64,000 nucleotides of DNA, taken from Bromus sterilis. Taxonomy: Eukaryota > Streptophyta > Magnoliopsida > Poales > Poaceae. The stretch is from positions 126,832,501-126,896,500 of the forward strand of contig OX465596.1 in the NCBI GenBank assembly GCA_950022295.1. Direction: 5' to 3'. Shown here piece by piece: positions 48,901 to 62,298 of this stretch (its first letter is position 1; every line of letters starts with the position of its first letter). The notes beneath the pieces were generated by a model that had not been told where the DNA came from, did no database searches, and saw only the letters and a program-made list of their open reading frames with translations. A program made the translations under genes and the position numbers.

Positions 48901-49584
48901 GCTTCTTAAGCCATTTGTTAACCTTGTCTTTACTAAGACATAATTTTCTTCCGTTGTTGTATGATGTAATGTTGGATCACAGTGATGTGATCTCTGCTTG
49001 TAACACTACTATATCTGCTCTGTTTAGCACATGCAATAAAGCTATGAGTTTGTAGAGTTCATGTGGTGTTACCTGCTGTTATACACTTGACATGTATGCT
49101 GCGTGTATGTTTATATCGTGCATGTCATGTGTGGGGTTCGATACCTTAGTTGTGTTCTCGCCGGCGGTCTTTTATACACCAAGTGGCCCTTAGATGTGCG
49201 CTGCTTGGGGCATCGCGATGCGATTGCTCGTGACTTTGGCACGTGGCACACTTTGCTGTATGATTGAGCCCGCCCGAGACCCCGACTAAGAGATCGGGCT
49301 GGAGTCTGTTTATGTAAGTGTTATGATTCAATCGATAATATGGTTGAGGCGACTTGTCTATGAGTATGGGATTTCACCACCCATAATCATTTAGACTTGT
49401 GAGCGGACGATGAGGACCCATCTCAGTTGATCATCCGGGCCTGGATGGGATGCCCCTCACGTTCGAACTTTCCGAGAGTGTCTTGTACTTGGCCTTGTCT
49501 GCTTAGACAAGTGGGTATGGCTCTCGGCTCTCCATATGATTGAATTGTGACTGGAATTACATACGCAAACCCCGGGTCCCGACA
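45915..49584 (+). repeat. Chromovirus 5' LTR (3670 bp)
   Basis: It starts TGTCACAACC and ends CCCGACA just before the primer-binding site. It lacks ~230 bp present in the 3' LTR; the gap lies at about 47379, where 'tatatgaaa' joins 'tgcaactttgg'. A GC-rich leader region spans 46370-47160, whose frames are not genes. The homopolymeric (AT)-rich part at 47280-47470 resembles Tekay LTRs. Confidence 0.93.
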
Positions 49585-49587
49585 GAC

Positions 49588-49603
49588 TTGGTATCAGAGC
49601 AGG
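49588..49603 (+). other. Chromovirus primer-binding site
   Basis: TTGGTATCAGAGCAGG begins three bases after the 5' LTR end and is complementary to the initiator-Met tRNA 3' region over at least 12 bases. Confidence 0.88.
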
Positions 49604-50059
49604 ACTGCCTGTAGGATTAGTAAACCTTGGCCGAAGTCGAGTCTAGCATTCTATAGTTATATAGTTACTTTGGGTATAAGGGAACAACGTAAGGCTTCAT
49701 TTTTCTCCTTACCTCATCGATCTGAGTTCTGAGTCACCCTCATCTTGTCTACAGGAAGATAGGACTAGGCTCATCTATGTCTATACTAGAACATCTCGTT
49801 GTTTGACTCTCCATAGCTGTAGGATTGTTTTGGTTGTCTAGAGTCACCATTTCATCAAGCCTTTTGAGAAGGTTCTGATCATTCTTGCAGATTGATTCAT
49901 TTTTCCACCCCGGTACAGCCGTTATGCTGTCCGATTTGTCCCGTGTTTCCAGTGATTCCAATGCTTTTGCATTACAATCTTGTCCGCTCTTAAATTGTAT
50001 CATCTTTTCTTTGATTCCATCGTAAATCCTACTCTGATTGTTGATTTTTATCACACAGA

Positions 50060-53000
50060 ATGTCAGGTGGAGCTAGATGTGTTGAATCTGGTCACAGTAA
50101 TCAAACTGGTGATGATGATCCTCCTTCACCGCCTTCTGCAGCGGAAATCATGATGGAGGCTGAGCGAAATCGACGTGATCAAACACGCCTTTTGGAGCTC
50201 ATTGAGAAGAATACTTCTCTTCAGCGAGATGCGGTAATATCCATCCAGGATTTTATCCTTTTGAACCCGCCAGTTTTTCAATGTTCATCTGAGCCCCTGG
50301 ATGCCGATGATTGGCTCCGTTCCATCGAGCGTAAGCTTGAGACGGCGCATGTTTCTCCAGATGATCGTGTGATGTTTGCGGCATACTTTCTGGAAGGTGC
50401 TGTTGGTGAATGGTGGGAAAGTCTTGTGGCAATGCAGCCTGATGGTCACGTAGTGACTTGGCAGGAGTTCCGTGATGCCTTCCAAGGGTACCACATTCTG
50501 GATGAGCTGATGGAAAGAAAGAGGGAAGAGTTCTGCAACCTATCTCAGGGAAATATGACTGTTCATCAGTACAGGACTGAGTTCAATCGTCTTTCTCGTT
50601 ATGCCCCTGAGAAGATATCAACCGATGCCAAGAAGCAAGCAAGGTTCCGCAAGGGACTTAGCCCTATCCTTCTTCATGATCTCAATCTCCTTGAGTTTGT
50701 CAACTTCGAGGATTTTGTCAAGAGATCATTCAGAGCTGAGCATGGAAATGAGGTCTTTGAAGAGTCTCGCAAGCGTGATCGTGATCTTGCTTCCTCTTCT
50801 AGTTTGGGTTCTCAGAAACGTCGATTTTGGATCCCAACTAGTGCCATTCCTTCGCACTTGATTCCAAGACCATCTTCACAAAGCAAGAAAACCCAAAAAC
50901 ATAGTAGAGAGCTTTCCATACAAGCTCCACAACCTAACACCCGTTTGTGCTACAAGTGTGGTAATCCTGGCCACATTGCACGACAGTGTTCATTGCAAGA
51001 GAATGTTCCTCCTCGTCCAAAACATAAAGCCAAATCTAAGCCACCAAAGCCTTCCAAAGCCAAGTCCGCTATTGTTGAATACGGACATGTGAACCATGCC
51101 ACCATCAAAGAAGCCCAAGAGGATACGAAGGTTGTACTCGGTACACTTCCTGTCAACTCCAAACCTGCTTCTGTTCTATTTGATTCTGGAGCTTCTCATT
51201 CCTTTTTGTCTGAAAAGTTCGCACTCCTGCATGACATTTCATTTGAGGAGTTGCCTACCCCTTTCATGATTAAAACTCCAGGATCAACATGGCGTACCAA
51301 TAGGGTAAGTCATGACAATGAAATTGCTGTTGAGGATGTTGTATTCCTTGCTTCTCTCATAGCGCTCAAATCTTCAGATATCGATATCATCTTAGGTATG
51401 GATTGGTTGTCCAAACACCGTGCCAAGATTGATTGTGCCACCAAATCAGTCCAACTCACTCATCCTTCCGGCAAGATAGTCCATTTCACATCCCAAGGTT
51501 CAGAAACCCAGCTATATTCGTTGAATGAGCATCCCCTTCCTAACCTTGAAGATATTCCGGTGGTTCGTGACTTCCCGGATGTCTTTCCTGAAGAACTGCC
51601 GGGAATACCACCCGATAGGTCTGTGGAATTCATTGTAGATCTTATACCAGCCACAGCCCCAATTTCCAGACTCCCATATAGAATGGCCCCACATGAGTTA
51701 GCTGAGCTAAAAACCCAACTTGATGCTTCGTTGGCAAAAGGCTTCATCCGCCCTAGCTCATCGCCATGGGGTTGCCCCGTTCTGTTCGTAACGAAGAAAG
51801 ATGGAACAGAAAGGATGTGCGTAGACTATCGCCCGCTAAATTTAGCGACGATAAAGAACAAGTACCCACTTCCCAGGATCAATGATCTTTATGATCAACT
51901 TGCTGGATCCTCTGTCTTCTCCAAGATGGATTTGAGATTAGGTTATCATCAAATCAAAATCAGAAACGAGGACATTCCCAAGACGACTTTCACTACTCGT
52001 TATGTTCTTTATGAGTACACCGTCATGTCCTTCGGTTTAACCAATGCCCCAGCCACTTTTTCGCGCTTGATGAATTCGATCTTCATGGAGTACTTAGATA
52101 ATTTTGTTGTGGTTTATCTTGATGATATTCTCATCTACTCGAAGAATGAAGAAGAGCACGCAGAACATCTTAGGCTGGTATTGATGAAACTTAGAGAGCA
52201 TCGCCTTTATGCTAAATTCTCCAAGTGTGAATTTTGGCTACCAGAAGTGACCTACTGAGGCCACGTGATTTCTGCAAAAGGTGTTGCAGTCAATCCCGAG
52301 AGAGTTTAGGCCGTCCTTGACTGGACTCCACCTGAATCGGTTAAGCAAGTTAGGAGTTTTCTTGGCCTAGCAAGCTATTGTCGCCGCTTCGTCGAGAACT
52401 TTTCTAAAGTTGCAAAGCCTCTGACTGAACTCCTCAAGAAAGATAAGAAATTCCAATGGACTCCCAAGTGCGAGGAAAGCTTTCAAGAGCTAAAAAGAAG
52501 GTTGACTTCTGCACCCGTACTTGCACCTCCAGACACCAAAAAGGATTTCGAGATCTATTGTGATGCTTCACGGCAAGGGTTAGGATGCATACTTATGCAA
52601 GATCGACATGTGGTAGCTTATGCTTCACGCCAGTTGCGGCCACATGAACAGAACTATCCTACCCATGATCTTGAACTCGCTGCCGTAGTTCGTGCCCTGA
52701 AGACTTGGCGACATTACCTCCTTGGTAATCGTTGTGAAATCTATACCGATCACCAAAGCCTCAAATACATATTCACCCAGCCAGATCTTAATCTCAGGAA
52801 AAGACGCTGGATAGAGTTGATAAAAGATTACGACTTGAGTATCTCTTACACCCCAGGCAAAGCCAATGTCATGACTGATGCACTAAGTCGTAAGTCGTAT
52901 TGTAACAACCTCATATTACAACAGTATCAACCATTTCTCTATGAGGAATTTCGAAAGATGAATCTCGAGATTGTTCCTCATGGATTCCTTTCCACCTTGA

Positions 53001-54499
53001 TTGTGAAACCAACCCTTGAGGATCAAATCAAAGCTGTTCAACAACGTGCTCGAGGTATCCGACATATCAAACAGAACATTGCTAGCGGTAAGGAAAAATG
53101 TTTTACCCTAGACAATGAAGGTACTGTGTACTTCGAGAATAGGATGGTAGTTCCGAAGAATAGGAATCTAAGGAAGCAAATCCTTAAGGAAGATCATGAC
53201 ACCCCTCTCTCGATTCATCCTGGTAGTACTAAGATGTATCAAGATCTACGCCAGAGATTTTGGTGGACTAGGCTGAAGCGAGAAATCGCTCAATTTTTTG
53301 CTGAATGCGATGTTTGCCGTCGTGTGAAAGTAGAGCATCAAAGACCTGCTGGTACTCTTCAACCATTAGCCATTCCTGAGTGGAAATGGGATAAAGTCAG
53401 TATGGATTTCATCACTGGCTTTCCAAAGTCTCAGAAGGGAAACAATGCCATCTTCGTGGTCATTGACCGTCTTTCCAAAGGTTCTCATTTCCTTCCTGTT
53501 CGCGAGAGTATAACTGCTAGCCAGTTAGCGGATTTATATGTCTCCCGGATCGTTTCTCTCCATGGTGTTCCTTTGGAAATCAATTCAGACCGTGGAAGTC
53601 TTTTCACCTCTCGATTTTGGGAAAGTTTTCAAAATGCTATGGGAACCCATCTCTCCTTTAGCACCGCCTTTAATCCCCAGTCAAGTGGTAAAGTAGAAAG
53701 AGTCAATCAAATTCTCGAAGACATGCTCAGAGCCTGTGTTATCTCATTCGGAAAGAGTTGGGAGAAATCTCTTCCATTCGCCGAGTTTTCTTATAACAAC
53801 AGCTTCCAATCTAGCTTGGGCATGGCACCCTTCGAATTTCTCTATGGACGAAAATGTCGAACACCATTGAACTGGTCAGAAACCGGTGAAAGACAATTCT
53901 TTGGACCGGATATGATCCAGGAAGCAGAAGAGAAGGTTTGCATTGTTCGTGAGCAATTGAAAACAGCCCAGTCTCGTCAGAAAAGCTATTATGATCGTCA
54001 TCATAGGCCAGAAAGCTACGAGCTGGACGAGAAGGCTTACCTCCGGGTTACTCCTCTGAAGGGAACCCATCGCTTCGGTATCAAAGGAAAATTGGCCCCA
54101 CGTTACATAGGCCCCTTTCGCATTCTAGCTAAACGTGGAGAAGTTGCCTACCAACTTGAACTACCGCCGCATCTTTCTCAGGTTCACGATGTCTTCCACG
54201 TATCTCAACTCAGGCGTTGCTTCAAGGACCCCATCCGCGAAGTAGACCACGAAACGCTTGATCTCCAAGAAAATCTGTCTTATCGAGAGTATCCTGTCCG
54301 TATCCTCGTTGAAGCTGAGCGTACCACCATACGTCAGAAGATCAAGTTCCTCAAAGTGCAGTGGTCCAACCATTCTGAGAAAGAAGCCACCTGGGAACGA
54401 GAAGACCGTCTCCGAGTCGAGTACCCCACCCTCTTCCCGACTACTTCTGAATCTCGGGACGAGATTCTTTTGAGTGGGGGCGAGTTGTCACAACCCTAG
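50060..54499 (+). pseudogene. Chromovirus gag-pol polyprotein, one frame with two in-frame stops
   Basis: ATG 50060 opens [12 protein letters not shown]. Gag (retrotrans_gag) lies at about residues 75-190 and a CCHC knuckle, [14 protein letters not shown], at residues 297-310. The protease motif DSGASHSF starts at residue 375. RT follows, with YLDD at residue 686. TGA at 52256-52258 ends the first 732 codons and TAG at 52307-52309 is a second stop. The same frame is then open to 54499. That part holds the RNase H motifs ([19 protein letters not shown]), the integrase HHCC finger near 53215-53325, the core residues in MDFITG, NSDRGS and GKVERVNQ, and a chromodomain-like end ([18 protein letters not shown]). 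Gag makes particles and pol replicates and integrates the element. With no frameshift in 4.4 kb, the loss of function is recent. Readthrough seems unlikely for two stops 51 bases apart. Confidence 0.93.
54465..54485 (+). other. Chromovirus polypurine tract
   Basis: The bases before the 3' LTR include TTTTGAGTGGGGGCGAGT, a purine-rich run ending at the LTR boundary. It overlaps the end of the gag-pol frame and follows the TCTCGGGACGAGAT string shared with family T. Confidence 0.8.
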
Positions 54500-57400
54500 T
54501 TTTGGTATGTGCTTTTATTACTAGAAATAATTGCATCATGTTTAATTTCTTGGTTTAAGAATTGGGGATTTGGAAAAGCCTCAAAAACAATTTAAATAAA
54601 AGGCCAGATAAAAAGTTTTTCCAAAATTCCTCCAAACAATTTTGAAAAGTTCTATAAATGAGTATGATCATTTTAAAAATGATTTGGAGTCAAACCCATG
54701 CTCCTGGATTTTTCAAATATTCAAACAGAGGCTTGGAAATTAAATTTAAATGCTATTTGAATTGGATTCAAATAATTTGAATTCCAAAAATCTCCAAAAC
54801 TTGGGAGTGACTAGTAATAGGTCACATATGTCCAAGATAATTATTTGGGGGGTTTTAAAAAATGCTTTGATATTTTTTTCAGAGCAAAACAAATAAAACA
54901 GAAAGCATAAAAAGAAAAAAAAGGGGCAGAGGCCACTTACCTGCAGCCCAACTCAGGGAGGTGGCCCAGCCCAGGGGCAAGGGCGTCTTCCTCCCCGAGC
55001 TAGGCAGGCAGGCAGCTCGCCGGCGAGCCTGGCATGGCTACCAGGCAGCTGCCTGGCTGCTGCCGCCCCTTTAGCGGCGCCGTGGACGCCCCGTGCTCCT
55101 CCCCTTCCACTTTCCCCTCCCCTGGAACCCACTCCCCTCTCTCTCCCGTGCGTTTCTGCGAAGACCCGAGAGGATCCATCGCCGCCGACGTGCGCCAGCG
55201 CGGCCACCGTGCCCCCCTCGCCAAGCCGAGTTGTCCAAGAGCTCCGTCTCCGTCGTCCTCGTCATCCCGCGCAGTCAACTGGATCCAAGGAGCCCCAAGG
55301 ACGAAGCCCGCTTCAGCAACTCCCCGCCGACCGCCGTGCCTTCCTCCGAGAAATTCACCGCCACCGCAACTCCTCCGGCCTCCCTGACCACTCCGGCATG
55401 CTCAGGGTGAACACGCGCTTGTTTTGCCCTAACCCCCGACCCCTCTCGCGGTCCGTTTCGCCGTGGCCTCTGAGCTCCGCTCCGGCTGCCGCCGAGCTTG
55501 ACCGCCACCGCGGCCCTGGACCCTCCAGTGGTCGCCCGTGTGCGGTGCGAGATGCACGCGTGTGCGAGGGCCCGTTTGGTGCCCTCCCCGTGCCCTCCTG
55601 TGGCCGGAGCCGCCTGCTGCGTGGGCGCCGCCTCGTCCTGAGGTCGCCGGCGGCTAAACGCCGGCCGGCCTGGCTAACCCCCCTCTTAATCCCTCTCTCT
55701 CTCTCACTGACGGGTGGGACCCAGCCCCCTAATCCCCTGTTAAGTTTTAATTAAAACGGGGTTAAACCCCAGAGGCAATGACAGGTGGGTCCCAGGCGTC
55801 AGTTGACTGGTCAGCGTCCCTGTGATGTCATCTTGACGTCAGCCTTGCGCAATAATCCCTTTTCTATTTAATAGAATTTCCAGAAAATGCTTAAATCTTT
55901 GAAATTCAATAACTTTTTATCCATAACTCCAAATCAAATAAATTATATATGAAAAACCATCAGAAAAATTCAAGGATTCCAAATATCATACTTTCATAGA
56001 TGAAAAACACATATATGATTGGGAACCAGTAGCATTTAGCTACGTGGCTTATTTGGAATAATTCAAAATAAATGTTTAAATCATTTCAATTTAAATCTTT
56101 GCAATGCCAACCTTATCACATGAACATCAGAGGCATATCATACACATGACCACATGGTTTACCATGTCCAAACATTAGCAAATGCAACTTTGGCTAAATT
56201 GAACCACATTTGGAGTTTGAATTTGAAATTCTTATTCAAATCAACTGCAATTAACTTGTTATAAATTAAACATAGATCACATCAGTACCATGCCATGTTT
56301 CATTCTTGAATGTGCATTGCAATGTGATGTTTATACTTTGTTGTCTCGGTGTTTGCTTCTTCTCGATAGATCCATCGCCGAACGTAGTCCCTGTTTTCTC
56401 CGAAGAGTGGCACCCCCGAGTCTCGACAATAAGGCAAGCATACCCCCTTTGATCATATCTATAAAAACCCAGTTTCCCTCTTGTTCTCTTATGCATGATT
56501 AGGTGTTTCACATGTTATCGTTCTACCGCTAGTGGAACCCATCCTTTGCATGACCTATCTTTGCTACCACAGTATTAAGCAAACCTCAACCTAGCAGATA
56601 CAAGATTGTTTGTGCTCATCATGTGGCCCTTCATCCCTGTTATGCTATGCCATGCTAGAGTTGTTTGCAATAAAGTTGATCCATTTGGGTGATGTATCGG
56701 GATGGTAGTGAACACATGCAACAAGGTGGTAACGTGTTGATGAAGTCACCCTAATATAAGTGAACAATGAGAGGCTGTGTAGGAGTACACAGTGGGTTGT
56801 CTCATTTACACTGCCCTAGGCCCCGAGTTCTTGTGTTGTGATCCAAGACAAAGATTACTACCACATGTTGGGCTCATTGACCCCTCTCGACCTATTAACT
56901 CACCCCGACTAAGGTCCAGGATTCGCATGGGTTAACTTTATTCTATTTGCTTTCCTAACGTAGCACGGTTTTAGGCAAGCGCAGCACCATCCGTCGAGGT
57001 GGGCTTGTCTGACCGTCCATACATCGTCTGGGTCCTGAACGGAAACCCCGGCCGGATTCCCGATTGGGGTGCAACTCAGATAGGCGATTCCCTGGACTAG
57101 AGTAGGAGCCGTGAGGTAAGTGTCACGGTACTATCCTCGCCGACACCGCTTGAAGGTGACGAGTTCTAGGAGATAAGTGGTAGCTACGTATGTGAAGAAG
57201 TACACCCCTGCAGGGTTAATGAACTATTCGAATAGCCGTGTCCGCGGTTATGGACTACTTGGAGATCTTTACTTGATTATTAGACAACTCAAATGGATAC
57301 TCTAAAAATCGCAAGATAAGCGTGAGTGCTTTGGGTTGCTTCCTCGTGGGGAAGTCGAGGAAGGATCCATGGTTGTGTATTGATGTGGTGATCAAGATTA

Positions 57401-58385
57401 GATGGACTCGTGTGTGCCTCTCATCTCAACTCTGTGTAGTCGTAGTACAGGTTAGCCAAGTCAAAGCTTTCTGCATTACAACCCCACTTTCCTTTACCTT
57501 GTTACCTGAGCATGAGTAGTATAGTTCTGACGTAAGTCTTGCTGAGTACGACTTTGTACTCACGTTTTCTTATTCTATGTTTTAGAGACGAGACCACTGA
57601 CCCTGATGGTGGCCTTTCCCCTTCAAGCTCGACATCGACGAAGTTTTGTATTCCCAGACAGCAGCCTGGTCCCTCTGGAGGGTCGTTGTGTTTTCTTAAA
57701 GGCTTCTTAAGCCATTTGTTAACCTTGTCTTTACTAAGACATAATTTTCTTCCGTTGTTGTATGATGTAATGTCGGATCACAGTGATGTGATCTCTGCTT
57801 GTAACACTACTATATCTGCTCTGTTTAGCAGATGCAATAAAGCTATGAGTTTGTAGAGTTCATGTGGTGCTACCTGCTGTTATACACTTGACATGTATGC
57901 TGCGTGTATGTTTATATCGTGCATGTCATGTGTGGGGTTCGATACCTTAGTTGTGTTCTCGCCGGCGGTCTTTTATACACCAAGTGTCCCTTAGATGTGC
58001 GCAGCTTGGGGCATCGCGATGCGATTTCTCGTGACTTTGTCACGTGGCACACTTTGTTGTATGACTGAGCCCGCCCGAGACCCCGACTAAGAGATCGGGC
58101 TGGAGTCTGTTTATGTCAGTGTTATGATTCAATCGATAATATGGTTGAGGCGACTTGTCTATGAGTATGGGATTTCACCACCCATAATCATTTAGACTTG
58201 TGAGCGGACGATGAGGACCCATCTCAGTTGATCATCCGGGCCTGGATGGTATGCCCCTCACGTTCGAGCTTTCCGAGAGTGTCTTGTACTTGGCCTTGTC
58301 TGCCTAGACAAGTGGGTATGGCTCTCGGCTCTCCATATGATTGAATTGTGACTGGAATTACATACGCAAACCTCGGGTCCCGACA
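54486..58385 (+). repeat. Chromovirus 3' LTR (3900 bp)
   Basis: It matches the 5' LTR throughout but contains an extra ~230 bp at about 55953-56183. It contains the ~65-bp block shared with family T at 57202-57265, where the 5' LTR copy is mutated. It ends CCCGACA, followed by TSD CTTAG. Confidence 0.93.
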
Positions 58386-58390
58386 CTTAG

Positions 58391-58675
58391 GATGGAAAAG
58401 AGAGATATATAGTGGAGGAGGAAGACAAAAAGGTGTGAAAGGCTCACACCAATGAGGATAATCATAGGCGAGGAGGCCAAATGATAGATATGATGTGAGG
58501 AGTTGGGATTGACATGCAACGGATGCACATATGAGCTAAGGAAAGATCTCCAATGGAACTAGTGGGAGTGCATCTAACTTGCTCGCTCATGAAGACCTAG
58601 AGCTCTTTTGAGGAGGCTCATCCTTGTAATATGCAAGCCAAGTTCTATAGTGTGAAGATCCCCACATAGCTATAT
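58391..58675 (-). other. Gypsy G internal sequence, middle piece
   Basis: Non-coding sequence between the chromovirus and the next T solo LTR. It joins 45909 on its left after removal of the chromovirus and 62299 on its right after removal of the T LTR. Confidence 0.6.
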
Positions 58676-61600
58676 TGTAAGGCCCGATATGCGGTACTGT
58701 TGCAGATCTAGGTGTTTCCACCCAGATCCAGGAACGAAGCACATATCGGTCCCACCGCGACATATGACAAAGCCATATGCCCCGGATTTCCAACATGATA
58801 TCACAACATTACAGATACAAAGATAGAACATCTCATACAATCGGCATACAACTGCCTCAAATACAATACAACAGCGGAAGATACATGTCTGAGTACAGAC
58901 TGCAATCAAATGCCTACTGGCAAAGAGAAAAACATCGATCCCCATAACCACACGGGTCCAAGCCCTCCGCCGGGATCCACCTAACTAGTCGTCATCGAGT
59001 CTCCACGTGAAACGTCGATCACCATACCTTTTGTCGATCAAGAACCCTGAAAAGAGTTTGGGGGTAGTATCATGAGTACAGAGGTACTCAGCATCCAACT
59101 GTAGTGGTCATCTGACCCAGCAAGGACTTCATCACTCGTAATTCTAGGACAACTAGTAGTTTACGGTAAGGAAGGGGTAAGTGGTGAGGTTACTGCCGCA
59201 CTAGTATTTAAGAAGTGGCTAACGATCTAGAGAGTAAGATAAGAAGGGAAGCATTCGATGAGGAATCGCCTCCAACAAGTCTGCTATCCACCTACTACAC
59301 AAACATAACACCTATCCTATACTTGTCCTCCTCTTTGCATCCCGGAGAAGAAGAAGCATTCAAGGCACACACACGTTGATCAAGTTATATTAAGATTATC
59401 TCAGTTGTTGTTGTCTATGAACAAGGAGTAGGTCTCAAGTCGTCCATAACCGTGGACACGGCTTCTCGAAATGATTTAACCCTGCAGGGGTGTACCAACT
59501 GCCCATTACGAGGCTCCGCACGCACGTCCATCTCTCTTAGTTGCTACCCATCACAGGCAACAATTTTATGATTTAGCTCCAAGAGATCCGAAACGACAGG
59601 TACCTCTAACTAACAACGAACAAATCCGGGTGGCCCCCGGGGAGTCGACACCCAATCCAAAAGCTGTCCACGCTCTCTGATCGGACTCTTCCGTCTCAAC
59701 AGGGTTTGGGTTAGCGAGACGCCTCACGTGAGGCCTCGGGCCTCGCCAGTCAAAGGTGGACCAACAGGGAAACCATGTCTTCGCTGGTCCGGGTTGTTTA
59801 AAAACTACGAGGGGATCCACCAAGCACACACACGGGGTTTCAAATGGTAAATCAGCTCGGGCTACCACTAGAAATGTTTGAATCTAGATAGGTAAGAAAA
59901 GGGGACCCCATAAAATCCCACACGCGGTTAGGCACGCTCAGTCTTAAAACCAATACCCAGAACTCGGATCCTAGGTGACTCGAATGGAACAAAGCGTCGG
60001 GGCGGGATAGCCTAGACCTTCCATCCTTCGTCGAATATAATCAACATTATAATAATCATATCATCAACAACAATAATATAATAATGTGATAGCCCAAACC
60101 AAGGAGTAACAGGGTAACATCGTAGCATCCTAAGCATGCATACTAAGCAGGGGCTGAGCAACGAGCAATAGTAACATAACAGTACATGGTTTGCTGGGAG
60201 GGAACATGGTTGTATCGGTTTGAAATAGGCTGTAAACATGTGGTAGGATCAAACATCGAACCTAACCTAGACTAGCATGCAAACCGCTGGTTGAAATATA
60301 ATGGATCATAAGTAATGTATAGTCCTTGCCTGTTGATAAGTCGGGTTCCGAAGGTGTAGTTGATCGCAAGCTCGCATCATCTCCGAGAGGTACCCGCGAA
60401 GCACACAAGACGGTAAATACTGGAAAGCAATCAACGAGCAAGCATCTATTACGAAGAAGCAAACACGAGCAAGCATCAACAAGAAGACAACACGAGACAT
60501 CGCACCTACCGTCGAGAGCGGTTACTAACAGGTTAAGTGGAGAACTCGTCACACACGACGTTACCGCACGTTTACGGTGGTTCAAGTTGTTTAGCTACAG
60601 GTAATCAACAAAGTTTGTTAACATGGCATATAACTCAAGCATGGCGTAGCACACAAACATTATAAGAGGTGAAGCATAAATAAACTATCTAATCTAGTAT
60701 TTTTAAGTGGGGGTAAAACCTATACATGGCAACTATTACGGACCCCACAATATTTATTGCATTTTGTACTGTTTTGCCCCTAAACATATTTTATTATTTT
60801 TATTAGCAAGCAATAACAGCATAAACACAATCTACATGCAATTCTAGTCAAGTTACATATAAGAAACATTTTAATCGGAGCAACGGTTAATTAGTTATGG
60901 CAGTTACAGTTTACAGTGGCATGCGATGTAATTAGCAGGTAAACAACATGTAGACAAGTGCAAAAATGGCAACAAGTAACATTTTATTAAAGTACACAAA
61001 CAACTAAGCAAGTTTCATATTTAAAGCGTCGCGATCGGAGCTACCGGTGAAAAGATACGGGCACCGTAAAATCGTATTATAATCTACCAAAATAAAAACC
61101 TAGAAAAGAAAAAAAACTCTAACGGGCCAAATCTGCTACTGACCAGGCCCAACAGGAAATAACTAAAACACAAACAAAAAAAGAAAAAAGGGCGGGGGCC
61201 GTCCTCACCTTACGGGCCGTGGCCCAAGAGGCCGGCTGTGCTGCGCTCCTCCCGAGCCGTGGCTGGTGGCGGCACTGTCCAGTTGGCGGCAGTGCTGCAG
61301 GCGGGGCGGGGCGGCGCTACGGAGAGGAGGGACAGGCGCGGCGGCAGCGGAGTGGACGGATCCTCCGGATCTCGGCCGGACTAGGGCGGTGCAACGAGGG
61401 GATTCGCCGGATCGGGTGCCAACAGCGAGCTCCAGGACGGCCTCCCATGGCGGCTCGAGGTGACCTGCGGGGAGAGGAGATGAGGAAGAGAAAGTAGAGG
61501 GGAAAAAAGGAGAGAGAGGTGCAGGGTGGAGCGAAGAGAGGGAGGATGCGGGCGCGGCTCCGGCCTTCTTCCGGCGGCGGCGCGGCCGTGAAGGCGGCGG

Positions 61601-62293
61601 TGAGCCCGCGGGCGTGGAGACGGCTCGGGCATGGGGTTGCTCCACGGGTGGCTGGGGTGCGTCTGGGCCGTTGGATCGGCCGATCCGACGGTCCAGATCG
61701 CAGGAAAGCTAGAATTTCGGGATTTGGGTTAAATAGGAGAAAATCTGAGCAAACTCAGGGGGGTGGCTGAAATTTTGTGGCTAGGGAAACCCTAGAAAGG
61801 GGTGGGAGTGTGGTGGTCTTTATATATCCCCGGTGGCTGGCAGTTTGCAAAAACATCCCCGGTTTTTCTCTCGCGCGCGTGGTGCTCACGTTTCAGACCG
61901 CCGGGGGTCCGAAGTACCTCCGATTCGGGTAAAACTTCGAACTGCGCGATCAGCGCGTCGAGCCGGCGGAGTTCACCTCGCGCTGGAACCATTCTGAGAA
62001 AACTTTCCGGCGCGCTATAAAAATATCCCGTTTAATTATTAAACCTGGTTTTTCGTTCCGTTGGCTGCGGCTGGTCTCGTGCGGTTTTCGCGACGGTGAT
62101 CGGGTGAAACCCGGTGTCGCAAAGGTCGAGTGTCAGGGTGGCAAGGGTCGGTCTCCGTCCGGTACGAGATAAGAGGGGGGAAAATAATCGCCGATCGATA
62201 AATCGGGGATGCAAACACCGCAAACAAATCAGACAATCAAACAATTCACACCAAAAACAAAAATTTTAATTTTGTGAAATCTGGGCTGTTACA
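58676..62293 (-). mobile_element. Family T solo LTR, copy F (3618 bp)
   Basis: Plus-strand ends are TGTAAGGCCCGATATGCGG and GGGCTGTTACA, with a perfect 5-bp duplication TATAT (58671-58675 and 62294-62298). It lies in the internal region of gypsy G. TATA-like sequence lies at about 61818-61827 (minus), with the CG-alternating run upstream of it. There is no internal domain. The frames at 61205-61770 reflect GC-rich leader sequence. Confidence 0.92.
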
Positions 62294-62298
62294 TATAT

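Larger units (their letters stand above)
45915..58385 (+). mobile_element. Full-length Tekay-like chromovirus (Ty3/gypsy), 12.47 kb
   Basis: Two LTRs begin TGTCACAACCCTAG and end GGGTCCCGACA, flanked by the 5-bp duplication CTTAG (45910-45914 and 58386-58390). Between them are a primer-binding site, a single gag-pol frame and a purine tract. The integrase C-terminus carries a chromodomain-like segment, which places it with chromoviruses; the long LTRs and domain order suggest the Tekay/Del clade. By eye the LTRs differ at about 75 sites outside one ~230-bp gap, roughly 2%, so it is the youngest large retroelement here that can be dated. It inserted into gypsy G. Confidence 0.95.

Noticed and set aside
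49588..49603. tRNA-like string TGGTATCAGAGC
   Set aside because: It is the primer-binding site complementary to a tRNA end. No cloverleaf surrounds it; no tRNA or rRNA gene was seen anywhere.
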